Shown here: positions 44,315 through 56,198 of the stretch, piece after piece
Layout of the letters: each line of letters begins with the position of its first letter
Numbering within the stretch: position 1 is the stretch's first letter
DNA from: Leptodontidium sp. MPI-SDFR-AT-0119
Taxonomy: Eukaryota; Ascomycota; Leotiomycetes; Helotiales; Leptodontidiaceae
Reading direction: 5' to 3'
NCBI GenBank assembly: GCA_020726505.1
Contig: JAHLEZ010000013.1
Span: 62,001 to 126,000, forward strand
Length of the DNA: 64,000 nt
Notes under the pieces: generated by a model
What the model was told of the DNA's origin: nothing
What the model saw: only the letters and a program-made list of their open reading frames with translations
Database searches by the model: none
Program-made: the position numbers and the translations under genes

Positions 44315-46543
44315 AGGGATTTCATTCGCTTGTTTCCTGTTGCTCGTTGGTGATCCTTAGCCTAGGTAACTATCTATCTAGTCTGCTCTTATCCTGGGAG
44401 GGAAAATCCTTAAGATTGTTTTATATCGTGCTGCTTTTTCCACTTCTCGCAGTGTACCACTCACTGTACATGCATCCTCCTCGCGCTACCCAATCAAACA
44501 TCACCTGTCTCCCTTCCCCTCCCTTCCCCTTTGAGAATTTAGCTGTTGTTTCTTCGCTTTCGTAAAAGCTTACCTATACCCACATTATCCCATAATAGAA
44601 ATCCCCGTGTATCTCTCCCTGCAAATCCTTCTAAAACCACACAATACCCATACCCAGCATACATGTAGTAGATCTGCTCACACGTCGATCCCCTCACAAC
44701 CTAGTAACAGCCTTTCCATTCCATTCCATTCCTTCTCTTCTCGCTCCCCTCTCACTCTCTCTAACTAGCAATCGATACAAAGCTTATCCTTACTCAGCGG
44801 TATACATACTGCATGCAAGTCAGTACCGTAGCGTACATGCAGCCAGCCAATCAGTGCCTCACTCCAGCCAGTGAAGTGAAAAGTAAAGAGGATAAGCGCT
44901 AATAGCGACCGGCCTTGGTAAGATTCCATATCAATTTCAATTTCAATTTTCAACACACGGGCGGGTACTGGATCGATCCGAACAGATCTGCTATAACTTT
45001 TGTCATCTAGTAGAGTAGTGAGTACATGCGATACCGTAGTGTAGTGGTGGAGTGAATTGGGAAAGTCCCAGGCGAATGTGGGGAGGAGCGGAGTGGAGTG
45101 GTTTAAGTGTGAGAACTTTGTTACTTGTAAGGGTTCATGGGACCGGACCGTACTGTACTGTGCTGTACTGTTATGATACCAAGAGCGAGGTAAATTAAAA
45201 ATGGTAATTTAAGTATCTAGAGATGGAAAAAGTTTGAGATCGAGTTTTTCTATCCGTTACCTAGATGTTGATTCCTGGGATAGAGAATATGTTCCTTATT
45301 TCCTGATTTTTTTAGTTTTACTTTGGGTTATTGACTGTTGTTTCAGCGCGATTTTTTGGATTCGATCTGCTTGCAGTACATCCGCAAGAAACTGTAACTG
45401 GAAGATAGATCTCTCCAGTACTATAACTACCACAGTGAGCTTTAATTTGACTTTGATCGCTGAGTCGGCAGCAATTTCCTAACTTTATGTATGGGCTTGA
45501 GTTTGCGAGGCTTTGCCTGATCTGGACAAGGAATGCCGTTCCATCATACATGTGTAAGTTTATCCTGCTGTGTGAAACTCTTACAGTACATGTGAGTGAG
45601 AGGCTGGTTCAAATTGTAGCTGTTAGTGTGGAGTTTAGGTGATGGGGTTGTTGATACCATTGCTTGCATGTTTGGGAGAATTATTTGGCCTTGATATCTG
45701 AGTTGAGCTGATGGGGCAGTCCCTGAGCTGATTTTGTTTGGTTTAGAGGTGTCGAGTGACATGACTGACTGTCAGTGCGAAGTCGAAGTGAGGTCTCGTC
45801 TCATCTGATTTTATCTCATCTTATCTCAACTCAAATCATTTTATTTCATCAATCCAGCGTCATGACAGCGGCAGTGGGAATAACATCCTTAATATAGTGC
45901 AATTTCGAGTCTTTCATTGCAAATTTCTACCTGTCAATATCCTCATCTGCGCACCGTATGCAAGTCGTGCAAAAACAAAACTGCCGGGTCCTGAACAGCA
46001 ATACAATGATCAATCATGCCTTATCCGAACGCCGACGCCATGGAGCAGGAAGCGAAAAGCAGAAATGAGAAAAGAATGAAAAACTCCAATCCGATGTGGG
46101 GTATCTGGGAAAAGCCACGGCTTGGGCTTGGACAACTTGGATATGATGAGAGTCTGAAGGCAGACGACTGAGTGAGCGACAGTGACATGCACGGGACTGG
46201 CTGCGTCTCTGGGCTGCATGAAGCACTGATCCAGACTCGGGTTTGAGTCATCCTTGGGAAGGTGCACATCCATCCAGACTCTGGGAGAGTCATCCATGGC
46301 TTCAACTCAACAGCAGTGCAGGATGCACGGTCATCCATCCATGGCATGAAGGGAGGGACATCCTCTGCAAATCCAAAAGGTATCCGGGTATCAATCTATG
46401 AGTCCATCCTCATCAAGGGATGAGGGTCGGCAGGTGCCATCCATTTCACACATCCAACCTCAGGCGAGGTATCGCTGGCTGGTGCCATGCCATCCATCCG
46501 GTCTCAACTCAACACAACAAACAAAGCAATCAAACAATAAGTC
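44315..46543. other. long intergenic region with simple repeats
   Basis: No gene recognised in 2.2 kb. It holds short tandem repeats: ttccattccattccattcc near 44716-44731, gtactgtactgtgctgtactg near 45148-45170, and atctcatcttatctcaactc near 45800-45840. Several catccatcc/gagtcatcc words recur at 46240-46500. It could hold a non-coding transcript, but I see no direct sign. Confidence 0.5.
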
Positions 46544-47398
46544 CTACTGCCCAGCCTCCCTCTGTCTATAACCACCCCTCTTCTCAGACCTCCTCTTCCC
46601 ACCACCGCCATTACCCTGATACCTCGAGCTAGAACTCACCCTTCCCCTCCCATCGGTCGATGGGTACGGATTCCGTCTACTGCTCGACGGCGCTCTCGCA
46701 TGTCTTCCCTGGGAATAATTCCTCTGCATACTGGCCGTCGACGGCGGCGGTGGGGGTGGTGGCGGCACTCTTGATGGCGCGAGACGTTCTCTTGATGGTT
46801 GAGCATGCATGAAGGGCTGTGGTGGGGGCCGAGAACGATCTGGACTAGGCTGACGATCAGACCAGCGGGGTTGAGGCTCGTAGTTAGGCAGTGGAGGCTG
46901 CAGGTACGAGGGCGGGAGAAGGTGCTGGTCTGAGAGATGATGTGGTTGATAGCTGGCGTGGTATTGTGAGTGGTAATCGTACTCGTAGCCTGGATCGATA
47001 TCCATTCTATGGTCTTGTCTTGGGGGTTGGTATTGTGGATGTGGAAAGACGGCGGGTGGACTACGAGGAACGTAGAACGGTGCGTTACTTGGTAGGAGAG
47101 GTGGTGGAGATGCTTCTAATCTTTCTGAGAGGGAGGCATCGGTGCTGCTGCTTGGTCCAGAGAAGTACTCGTTCTCGTAGTGGTCTTCTGTGGGAATCCA
47201 TCGTGGAGGATGGCTCTGGACGTCGTGCCACTGCGAGTCCAGCCTTTGAGAGTTGTTACGGACGGCGGCTTCGACATCTACGAGAGCCGGCCCGCGAAAT
47301 CGTGGACTTCGCTCAGGGTATGTGGAGGTGGAATGGGATGGAGGGAGGAAGTTTGGGCGGTGGGGTGATGGGGGTTGATACCTATCTGGCAATGCCAT
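46544..47398 (-). CDS. proline- and arginine-rich hypothetical protein
   Basis: A single exon of 284 residues from ATG 47398. It is disordered throughout: Pro/Ser/His/Tyr-rich (HPQYQPPRQDHRMDID, YDYHSQYHASYQPHHLSDQH), with a run of eight prolines (RVPPPPPPPPSTAS) and a basic, glycine-rich tail (DGRGRVSSSSRYQGNGGGGK, RRSEKRGGYRQR). The tail resembles RGG-type RNA-binding segments, and the prolines could bind SH3 or profilin. No folded domain is visible and no family is recognised. The long clean frame on one strand argues for a real gene, although an arginine/proline-rich composition alone can keep frames open. Confidence 0.55.
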   Translation of the reverse strand: MALPDRYQPPSPHRPNFLPPSHSTSTYPERSPRFRGPALVDVEAAVRNNSQRLDSQWHDVQSHPPRWIPTEDHYENEYFSGPSSSTDASLSERLEASPPPLLPSNAPFYVPRSPPAVFPHPQYQPPRQDHRMDIDPGYEYDYHSQYHASYQPHHLSDQHLLPPSYLQPPLPNYEPQPRWSDRQPSPDRSRPPPQPFMHAQPSRERLAPSRVPPPPPPPPSTASMQRNYSQGRHARAPSSSRRNPYPSTDGRGRVSSSSRYQGNGGGGKRRSEKRGGYRQREAGQ

Positions 47399-49553
47399 GT
47401 TTGCCAGAAAAAGAAACAGGACAGAAATGGTAGGAATGAATAATAGATAGGTATGTATGGTTTCTGAGGTTCTGATATTCTGGGATAGTGTGATGTGTTG
47501 GGGTTGAGAAGTGGGATGGATATCTTGGACTTGCGGTGAAGACTGACTGCCCTGCAGAAGACCTTGGGCGACGCGATATCGAATCTTCTAAATAGAGAAG
47601 ACGAAGAAACAAGAGAATAGAAGAGGGCAGGCTCTCCAGGACATATGAGGAACGCAGTGCCGAGACTCGGAATGGGATAATCTGCCCGTCGGTTTCATGC
47701 GAACCTTCAGTTGACAACGTTCATTTGTATTCCTCACGTTGATACCCACTGATTGGTACATCGAATGCCCTTTTGGAGGGTCCTTTCATGCCCAATGCTA
47801 CATCCAGACAGCCAGACAGACATCAGCCCGGCGTCAGGAACAAATCGGATAGGGTATCAAACTCACATGAAGTGTTTTGTTGCTGCCCAATATTGGCTTT
47901 TCGGAGGTTGGGCATTCATCACTTCTATCCATCCCAGCTGCAGCAACAGCCACAACCGAGAGCCAACGCACCTCCAATCAGCCACTTTCGCGGTAAGGTT
48001 GTGACGGATTGTGAGGTGAAGGTTCAGTGCCCGATGGGGTTAGCTTTGTTTCTATTGATTCCTGCTGTTTGTGTGGTGAAGCTCACCGAATTGTGTTCCA
48101 TAATTTTATGTTGTTATCGCCGACCTTATGCAACACGAAAAAAAAGACGCTTGAGATTTGCAGGCCGTCGGTACTCGTAAATATCCACAACTGGTGGATT
48201 AATCGAATCGGATACATCGCAAAAGAGAGCATGCAGACAGGACGGATGCAAAACATCAGTGGAATCGCGGGGAAGCCTGATGCTGGTCGTGATGCGTGAG
48301 GAGTCTTGCCGTCTATTAATCTAGGATAATCGATGTCAGCTCCGGCTATCATTAATTCAGCCCGACTCCTATCAGCTCTTAGGGAATAATGATACTTACA
48401 TACAGTAATTTCTATCGCCGCCGCCTCCTATTGGGCATCGAAACTTGAAGGAAGTATATCTTCCAAGCTGCTAGCATTGGGTGCAAGGCAATAGGGGAGA
48501 TCATATCATCGCGCCCTTTAAACAGAAGCAAGGAAATGCCTTGTGAAAATCCAGCCAGGCGCTGTGACGATAGGCTGGTTGTGTATGACGTTGGGCATTG
48601 TCTCTCACTCGTGGATTGAGTATCCAATCCTCGATATCTGCGACAACAAGTGCCGCGACGAGTAGTCTGGGAGTAGTCTGAGGAGTAGTCTGAAGAGTGG
48701 TAAAAGTATGGCTAGCCTCGGCGGAGTCTGAAGATATCGTACGGTTAAGCAGCCGCCACGATTCAGTTCGTCGGGGATTTCGACGCAACGGCGTCGAAGC
48801 AGATCTTAACTAGATCGCTTCAGCTGACTAAACTTGACAAGATTTAGATAGTCTTGACTATTAAACGATGTCCTAAAGTCAGAAATTGAGAGTTGGGGAA
48901 ATCCAAAGGTAGAAGACCAAGAAAATGATGATAGGAAAGACATCGCAATAGACGCCTCCCCTCCCCTCCCCTCCTGGCTCAGGCAACAGGACGGAAAGGA
49001 TAGGTAGATAGGGGTAAACTTCAATCTGCGCGATAGGTAAAGAAATGCGAGCTTCAAGAAATTGTTCCAGAAGCTGTTAAGGATCATTTCATAGCAGGAG
49101 TTGTGTTCGAGGGTGTCTGTCGAGAAATGTCCTGACTCCCAGGGGATCAAGGGAAGATATGGATCCTGATGGAGTACACTAGTACTTGCTACCGGATGAG
49201 AAGATCTCTCCATTGCAATTGACAAATGGAAGACAAGTGCAAACAACTAAAGGTTGATATCAAGTCAACATGAGATATGTATCATGGCATATCATAGGAA
49301 GGATAAGGGAGAAAAGTGGTGTCATCAACTCGCAACAGGGCGGGAAGGCTAAGAAATAGGGCTGCGCCAAGCCCATGGGGCGACTCCCTTGGAACCTGGG
49401 GAATTGGAGCTTTCCCAGATCTGGTGTCAACGATTTCCTCTCTTCAAGCCACGCCAGTCCTCCTCCCGCGACATTATCCACCATGGATTCCCATTTCCGT
49501 TTCCTCACAATGGCATCCTCTCTCCTTACCTATCCTCACACACTAGATTAACC
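47399..49553. other. long intergenic region, no gene accepted
   Basis: Promoter region of the proline-rich gene (minus) and of the membrane glycosyltransferase-like gene (plus). A 146-codon minus-strand frame at 48806-49246 has no domain and is rejected. A CCCCT tandem run (cccctcccctcccctcc) lies at about 48957-48973. Confidence 0.5.
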
Positions 49554-50873
49554 ATGGAGCTCCCAGCGGGCGTCAACCGCAGATATGCATCCATTGCCAT
49601 CTTTCTTCTGGCAACAGTCTGGGTCTGGGTAGCTTTCAACCGTCCCTACACATTCCCAAGCCATATCCCATGGAACATCTACTCGAACGCGCCACAGACC
49701 GATCGCGCGAGTGATATCTTCGATTATGCTCCTCTGAACTCTCCTACGATCAAGAAGCTATGCGCGAGTACGCAATGGAATGCCAGCGTGGTGTTTGCCT
49801 GCCAGGAACCCACTGGAGGTATCGCAGAAGTGCGCAATTCACTCCTGGGTTGCGTAAGGTTGGCGATGGCTGCTGGTGGAAGTATGATTGTGCCGAGGAT
49901 TGTGGTGAATGAGGATTATGAGGACACAATTGCAGGAAACTCGACTGATCTTGGGTATATGTTTGATACGGAGCATTTTGTTGCGTCGTTGGGAATGTCT
50001 TGTCCTCAGATGCATATCTACAAGACCATATTCGAGATTGAAGATGGAAAGAATGCAAATGGACCTATATCGCTACAGCCAGACAGTCTTCTCAAGACGG
50101 AAGCGATTGGGGAACGTTTTGCAGAGGACTGGAGGACAGCGTTCTACAAATGGCTCTCTCCATACCTAGTGGCAGATTCGAAGGGACCGGTCATCATACG
50201 GCTGGGCGATTCGTATCTCAAATACCCAACTGCAACTGACGGAGAAGCATTCCAGCAGCATTTTGGCAAGATTTTGAAGATCCGCGCTGATATACGAAGA
50301 TTTGCCACTATGGTCCTACATCATATTTCTGCGTTATATGATGAGCCACTGGACCTTGAGGAACTCATGTTGAAGAATATTCTACTGGGTGTGTACCTCA
50401 GCACCGAGACGGACGTGGAAGCTCTACCCAAAGCAGACCGCTCAAACACCAATTACGAGGCTCAGTCCAAACTCTTCCTGGGTTATGCCATGCGTGCAAA
50501 TCTCTCCCTCATATATGTAGCTTCTGCGCATGGTTCCGATATTCCTCGATTTATACTCGAAGCAAACGCCACCGAAATCGAGGCAACATCCAAACTCGAT
50601 CTTTTGAAAGGCAAAGACCGGGAAGATCTATTGGATCTGACACTTGATCAGCAAGCCACAGTGGACTTTCTAGTTCTGACCAAAGTTTCTGAGTTTGTGG
50701 GTATGGGGTATGATGGTTTCGCTTGGAGTGTGGCGTTGAGGAGACATGAGTATTTGAAGAAAAGAGCTGGGATGGATTGGTTACGGGGAGAGCAAGTTGC
50801 GCAGGATCCGTTCAGTACACTTATTGGAGGGATGGGGGAGCATGGAGAATTTGCGGCTTCAATGTGGCCTTGA
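49554..50873 (+). CDS. type II membrane protein, probable fungal glycosyltransferase (O-fucosyltransferase-like)
   Basis: A single exon of 439 residues; ATG 49554 sits in an excellent context (accATGg) and is the first ATG of the frame. A short cytoplasmic N-terminus with basic residues (ELPAGVNRRYA) is followed by one hydrophobic helix (SIAIFLLATVWVWVAF), the layout of Golgi type II enzymes. The lumenal part has GGIAEVRNSLLGCVRLAMAAGGSMIVP followed by a region with YMFDTEHFVASLG and CPQMHIY. It ends with WSVALRRHEYL. N-glycosylation sites (NAS, NST, NLS, NAT) fit a lumenal domain. I associate the GGIxEVRN...C.R.A...G motif with fungal proteins of the GDP-fucose O-fucosyltransferase type, but this is from memory and uncertain. 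Confidence 0.7.
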   Translation: MELPAGVNRRYASIAIFLLATVWVWVAFNRPYTFPSHIPWNIYSNAPQTDRASDIFDYAPLNSPTIKKLCASTQWNASVVFACQEPTGGIAEVRNSLLGCVRLAMAAGGSMIVPRIVVNEDYEDTIAGNSTDLGYMFDTEHFVASLGMSCPQMHIYKTIFEIEDGKNANGPISLQPDSLLKTEAIGERFAEDWRTAFYKWLSPYLVADSKGPVIIRLGDSYLKYPTATDGEAFQQHFGKILKIRADIRRFATMVLHHISALYDEPLDLEELMLKNILLGVYLSTETDVEALPKADRSNTNYEAQSKLFLGYAMRANLSLIYVASAHGSDIPRFILEANATEIEATSKLDLLKGKDREDLLDLTLDQQATVDFLVLTKVSEFVGMGYDGFAWSVALRRHEYLKKRAGMDWLRGEQVAQDPFSTLIGGMGEHGEFAASMWP

Positions 50874-51471
50874 AAGCTGTCTGCTGCGCGTGCACGAATT
50901 TCGCTGCGACATGAATTTGTCGAATCGGCGAGCATCGGAGGACAAGGTTTTTTGACAACGCATGGGTTCATTATGCGGCCACGATATCTCGGCAACAGAA
51001 AATTTCATCCACTTACGAATCGGTCATACTAGGACAAGTCTAATTCTGAATGTGATTGATGGTCGAATGGGCCAATATGGTAACGCTTCCTGGATTTAAA
51101 CCTTGCGTTTCCCGCAAGTTGGTGGTCAATTGGAGCTGCTCGCGACTTGGTCTACCAGTCGGACACAGAGCACCAGCACGGATGTTCTCTTGGTCTGCCA
51201 GAAGCCTCTCTCGGGGCCACAAAGATCATCTGGACTCTGTGAGCATAACACATCATGCTACAATGCATTGGTTAGAATGCAACCCCTCTCAGACTTTCTA
51301 GCTCTGGAGTAGTGTTCGCGTATGTGGCTGTAGAGAAGGAAACATATGTCTCGAGCGCGGCCATGGAGATGGATACTACACTCTGTCTGGTAGAGAAGAT
51401 AGCATCCAGTAGATCATAGTTCTGTTCACTACCCTTCTCCCTACCTTGGAGTTCGATATTGAAATTCGCCT
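50874..51471. other. intergenic, no gene seen
   Basis: 3' flank of the glycosyltransferase-like gene and the 3' side of the kinase pseudogene. Nothing recognised. Confidence 0.5.
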
Positions 51472-53100
51472 CTATGGCTTCGACATAAAAGGATCCTGTA
51501 TCCACTCCGGTTCATTCATCTGTATATATCCAAACTTCCTCCCAGGCAACCTTGTATTCGCATCAAGACCAACCAAATCCTTTTCAGCATTTACAACAGC
51601 ATTTCGCCCCGCAGCGACTCTCATCTGCAAGTCAAGCGAACTAGGTCGATCATCCGGCTCGCTCCCACATCAGACATTCCATGATCAACTCCCTCAGCGT
51701 CGCCGAATACCTCTCTCTCCAAAAATAATCAAATACATCCGAACCATGAGTGAACCTCCCATCGTATTTCACATCTGAGAAGGAATCTTCCATAAAAGTT
51801 TTTGAAGTGTTGCTGGGTACCCCACCTCGCACCGGAGGAGCGCGTGCATGACGCAGCCGATCTGGAAGATGTTGGAGCAGGCGCTTTTCTTTGGTGAATT
51901 CCTGAATTTGCCTTGGTTGTTTTCCTGTATTGGGTTAGGGATAGTTAGATTGATTTGAGAGGAGAAGGAAAGAAGGCCTAGGGAGGTTGGGTCGCATATA
52001 GGGGCAATCCATCCAGTAGCACCTCGTAGACGGGGTTCTCCCCATACGGACTTGTTAGGAGGATTCTTTGGCTCTAGTTTAGCAGATCCGAAATCGCCTA
52101 TCTAAATAGCATGTATCAGAAAGGTCCTGAGCAGGATATTTATTACTTACTTTCAAGATTGGGTAAGGGTCATGTTCCGAGTCTCGGTAGCCGATGAAAA
52201 CTGTCAGCGTCAATAAGTTACCTGGCACCGTCAACAGTTACCGCGCTTATTATTATCTATTTTAATACTGAAATAGTCGGCGTTCACTCGCTATATATCT
52301 TCGTGCCAGGGCAAATGTATAATGCACCATATCCATAACCGACCTCCCATGAAAAACCGTCTCACTCGCCTCATCCTCAGTCCCCCTCTGTACAACCGCA
52401 ACAACCAATGCAAGACAATAAAACAAACTCCACAAATCCTTCTCAGCAATCAACTCGACATCTCCGCTTTCACTCCCCTTACCCCCAAGCCTACCACCAC
52501 TTCCTATCATCTTATCTCCCTTCCTCATCAAACAACTTAAATCTCCCCCAGGACAAAACTCCAAAAACATCCCAATCAGCAACTCCTCAACTTCTGCTGG
52601 CACGGTTCTCTATACTGTCTCATAACATGCTTCGATTCCGCATGGCCTAGTGCTTACAGGACTATACTTTCGAAGAGAGGGCGTTTGAGGCCTTTGCTGT
52701 GGATATGTTGGATGACTATTTGCGTTACTTGTGAGGTGTTGTTTGGGCTGGGGCTTTGGATTGCGCTTGGACGGGGAGTGTGGTATTCTTAGAGTGTTAC
52801 GACGCCGGGATTTACTTTCCCGAGGACTTTTGAGGTTTTCCACCCAGACCCGAGGGTGGGTCCGCAGATGGGGTTGGGGATGAGGGGGATGGGCATGGTG
52901 GTTGGGTGTTTGTGGGGTGTTTGTGGGGGAGGTGGGGTGGGTTGCGCTGGGTCGGAGTGATAAATCCGAAATCCTACCTCTATTTGCAGAGGAAAGGAAT
53001 AGTACGAGGGTGCTCCAGTTAGTGGAAAGTGTTATGGCTGAGATGGAAGTCCTTCTTTGTCCTGTTAAATGTCCCAGCGCCGGGCTTTGATGTCCTGCGT
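51472..53100 (-). pseudogene. fungal Ser/Thr protein kinase pseudogene
   Basis: On the minus strand, pieces of one kinase occur in order. LLIGMFLEFCPGGDLSCLMR (the hinge region) and AEKDLWSLFYCLALVVAVVQ lie in 52262-52603. YRDSEHDPYPILK is followed by a splice site and IGDFGSAKLEPKNPP, with the DFG motif of the activation loop; then GATGWIAPICDPTSLG, and GCVMHALLRC at about 51860. The tail is EPDDRPSSLDLQMRVAAG and RLPGRKFGYIQMNEPEWIQD, ending at 51472. The catalytic loop that should follow MVHY (H-x-D-x-K-x-x-N) is missing, replaced by TFALARRYIASERRLFQY and a stop. Several further stops interrupt 51640-51800. The N-lobe (52600-53100) is only faintly readable. A kinase lacking the catalytic loop and broken in several frames cannot be active. 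Confidence 0.75.
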
Positions 53101-53532
53101 TTGTTTTGTTTTTACCGGTTGCGGCAATGTCTTCTCTCCAAAGACAATTTTTTCCTCTTTCCAATGTTATCTCTATATTGGATTACTGCCGTGCTTCCCA
53201 AACTTTCCTGAGTTACTTTCTCCTAGTGTGTATCTACCCTTTGAAGTACAACCTTCTTACAAAGTTTCCCACGATGCCTCCAAGACCAAAGCCTCAAGTC
53301 AAGGACCAGGCGTCTTCACAACTATCGGGGTCGAGTGGCATGGCACATGCTGGCGAAACTATATTCAGGGATTGGTATACCGAAAGCATTTGTAAGCTAG
53401 TAATTTTCTGCAAGATTTCCAATGTCAAACTTACGCCAACACTCGTTAATAATCTCCCAAGTTGCAAAGTTACAATAAACGCTCCAGTCAAACCCAAACC
53501 AGCGAACCCCAACTCCACCCGCCCTTCTTTCC
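53101..53532. other. spacer with a short coding-like stretch on the plus strand
   Basis: A frame from ATG 53275 reads MPPRPKPQVKDQASSQLSGS and ends near a gtaagc splice-like site at 53393. It may be a gene fragment, but no second exon is evident. It is convergent with the fasciclin gene. Confidence 0.35.
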
Positions 53533-54675
53533 TCACCCCATGGCCCCAAATAATGGATCCAACAACCTATCCACTATCCACACACATCCATTACTCGCAC
53601 AAGCATCCCTCTCCACAACCACTGCATTCCCAACCGCGAAAGCGTCACCTCTCTTCCTAACCGTAACATTCCACCCCGAATCACTCTCCACCTCCCCCTC
53701 AAGCATCATATTCAGCACCCCCAAATTCCCCCTCAACATGCCCACCCTAAGCAAATACCCCGAGAGCGCCACATTAGACGGTGCTTTCATCGAGTCCAGC
53801 GCTAGGTTCTCAAACGCTTCGTTGGAGGGCGCGAGGTAGATCTGTTCCTCGTTATTGGGCTTGGAGAGGGAGAGACGGGCTAGGAATGGTGGGTCGATTT
53901 CTGTTAATGTTTCATTGAGAGTTGAGAGACGAGGATGGGATGCAAGGATCTCGGCCATTGTTGTTGCGTTTTGTGTGTTGCCGCTGCCTCTACTTGGAGC
54001 GGATGAGGAGGTGCTGATCCCGAGATAGTCCGAGTAGGGGTTTAGCATGCGGTCGAGAGTGTGGATGCGTCCGTTGGAGGCTGGGATGTCGGTTAGGTTG
54101 AGAGAGGCTTGGTTTAGTTTTAATGTCAATGTCGAGCCGGTGATTTGGTCGGTGGTGCTGATGCTGACTGACAGAGGAAAGCCTTCAATGGAGGTTATCT
54201 GTGGTGGGGTGGTTGTGGATGTTAGGTTTGAGGTTGTGTAGAGCCCTTCGGCTATGTGCGTCCTGATGAGAGATTCCATGAGGGGGTAGGATTGTGGACG
54301 GGCGAGGAGGTCGAGTGTTGCGGTTGGGAGTTTGAGCATTGCCTGTTACGGAGAATAAATGAATGGTGTTCTGTAAAAGAGTCTGGGAAATCTTGATTGT
54401 ATTTCTGAGATAAACGATGTACTTACAGCGTTGCTGGGTATGAAGGCAGTATAGTTCCTCGTGTCCAAAGCAGAGTTAAACCGTTCCTCAAAAGCGGGAT
54501 TCGGTCGTGTACCGCCTGTTTGTTGGATCATGAAGGAGAATACTGAGAGGCTGGGTTGTTGAGCTAGGATTGTGAGAAGAGTGGTTGATTGAGCTATGTC
54601 AGTTGGGAGTGGAAGGGCGAGGACTTTTGGGAGGAGCCCGCAAATGATGACTGTCAGGAGAGTGATGAGCTTCAT
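53533..54675 (-). CDS. secreted fasciclin (FAS1) domain protein
   Basis: Exons 54427..54675 and 53533..54342 join in phase 0 around an 84-nt intron (gtaagt...aacag), giving 352 residues. I chose ATG 54675 because it opens a clear signal peptide (MKLITLLTVIICGLLPKVLA, cut near LA|LPLPTD); no ATG lies further upstream in the same frame. Two FAS1-like units follow. The first has LLTILAQQPSLSVFSFMIQQ, YTAFIPSNAAML and NGRIHTLDRML; the second has TTMAEILASHPRLSTLNETL, QIYLAPSNEAFENLALD and GCVWIVDRLLDPLFG. Fasciclin proteins are cell-surface or wall adhesion proteins. No GPI-attachment tail follows, since the protein stops right after DPLFGAMG, so it is probably secreted or wall-bound. Several Asn-x-Ser/Thr sites are present. 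The gene looks intact. Confidence 0.85.
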
Positions 54676-56198
54676 TTTGATTGCTCTGGTTTCCGGTAAT
54701 GCAGCAGAAGTGAGAGTGGGAGCAGAAGGGGATGAGAAAGCAGAAGATATATAGCTTAGAATATTCGGGTGTGGTGGAGTCTCATATGCCGAGAGAGCCC
54801 TCGATGGCCGATTAGCTTTGTTTATTGACTTTGCGGGGTGTTTCGCCTCCGTTCGCTTAAGATATATTGATGAAACCACTGGTTCGGGACGCGAGAATTA
54901 GGAGTGTGGGGCATCGAGAAGTTCCTCGCGCTTGTAGTTCATGAAACGCGAACGGACTATAAAGCTTATGATTACGCATAGAGCTGGCTAGTGGGTCTTG
55001 CTGAGCGGCACTTGGTAGTGCTGTTATACGCTTTCTCTCGGATATCGGAGAAAGTCCGGAGACAACATCGGCATAGCATCCTTGAACAAAGTCTCGAGAT
55101 CTCCCTCCGAGACTTTCTCGATTGCTGAAAACTGAATGTGTTCTCGCAAAAATTCCCCTTTCTTATTCGGCACTCGACCTCTTAAGTTTATTTCACTAGT
55201 ATGGTCCAGGTGGCGACATGCTGCGAGGGAATGGGAAGCTCCTGCTTCAAGGGATACCTATTCAAGGTGAAGCTACTCATTCGCTGGTATGCGTGCTGCT
55301 TTCCCAATGATTAACGACTATCAGCAACTGTTAGAAGACAAATAATTTGCAATATTTCCCACAGGCACTCGCAGCCTGCGGGTCCCAGGGAGTGTACCAA
55401 CCATCAAGGATGAAGGTTTAGGATCAAGTATGATAAGTCGGTGCTATTGTAATGCACTGATATCTTTTGTTCTCCACGATTATAGTTTATTACTTGTAAT
55501 CTAAAAGCCCTCATTCGTCGCTATTTGCGTCATTTTCGGGTTGTTTCTTTACATAGGTTGACTGCAGGCAGCCGAGGAGCTTATCGAATCCACAGCTTGG
55601 CGGGAAATTACCAGCAGCGTTCTTAAGTTCTTAGGTGCAGAAGATTACATTTGAGATAATGCCGTCAGACTATTCTATGCTAGATGTGCTTCTTGATAGT
55701 TTGCAACTTACTTCGCTAGCCAGGTTCAAAATTAATCTGAACTCGAACCCTCAACAACACTTTGAACATGCTCTACGGACACGGATTATGTGGCTGCGAT
55801 TTTATACTAATATTTGAAGATTCTCACAGACTAATGCTAGTCGAGAAATCTCGAAGTTCAAGTTACACAAACCTCCCATTTTGGGATTGGGGCTACACAA
55901 TACCCTTGTCCTCCCCACCGTTCTCCCCACCACCTCACCTGCAAACAACCACAAACAGCAATCGCCACACAACATCCCTCTCATCACGCCCAAACCAGAA
56001 ACCACACCCGTCCCGTCCGTCGTTCTCTCAATAAATACGGCATCAGAGCAGTCCCAAGAACAATGTAAATTCGGCAAGCCTCCCCATTGGCCTGGCGCGC
56101 TGCAACCCCTCTTTTAACGGTGTTGCCACTATCAGAAGGACAGAGAGAACCTGGAGGAGAAGTGGGGGTGAGAAGGGGAGTAGAAAAGACCGGAGGAG
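54676..56198. other. intergenic, no gene seen
   Basis: Upstream region of the fasciclin gene (minus) and of the MATE-like gene (plus). Only short chance frames were seen. Confidence 0.5.

Noticed and set aside
48806..49246. 146-codon minus-strand frame
   Set aside because: No domain or repeat structure and the composition looks random (Ser/Leu/Phe-rich).
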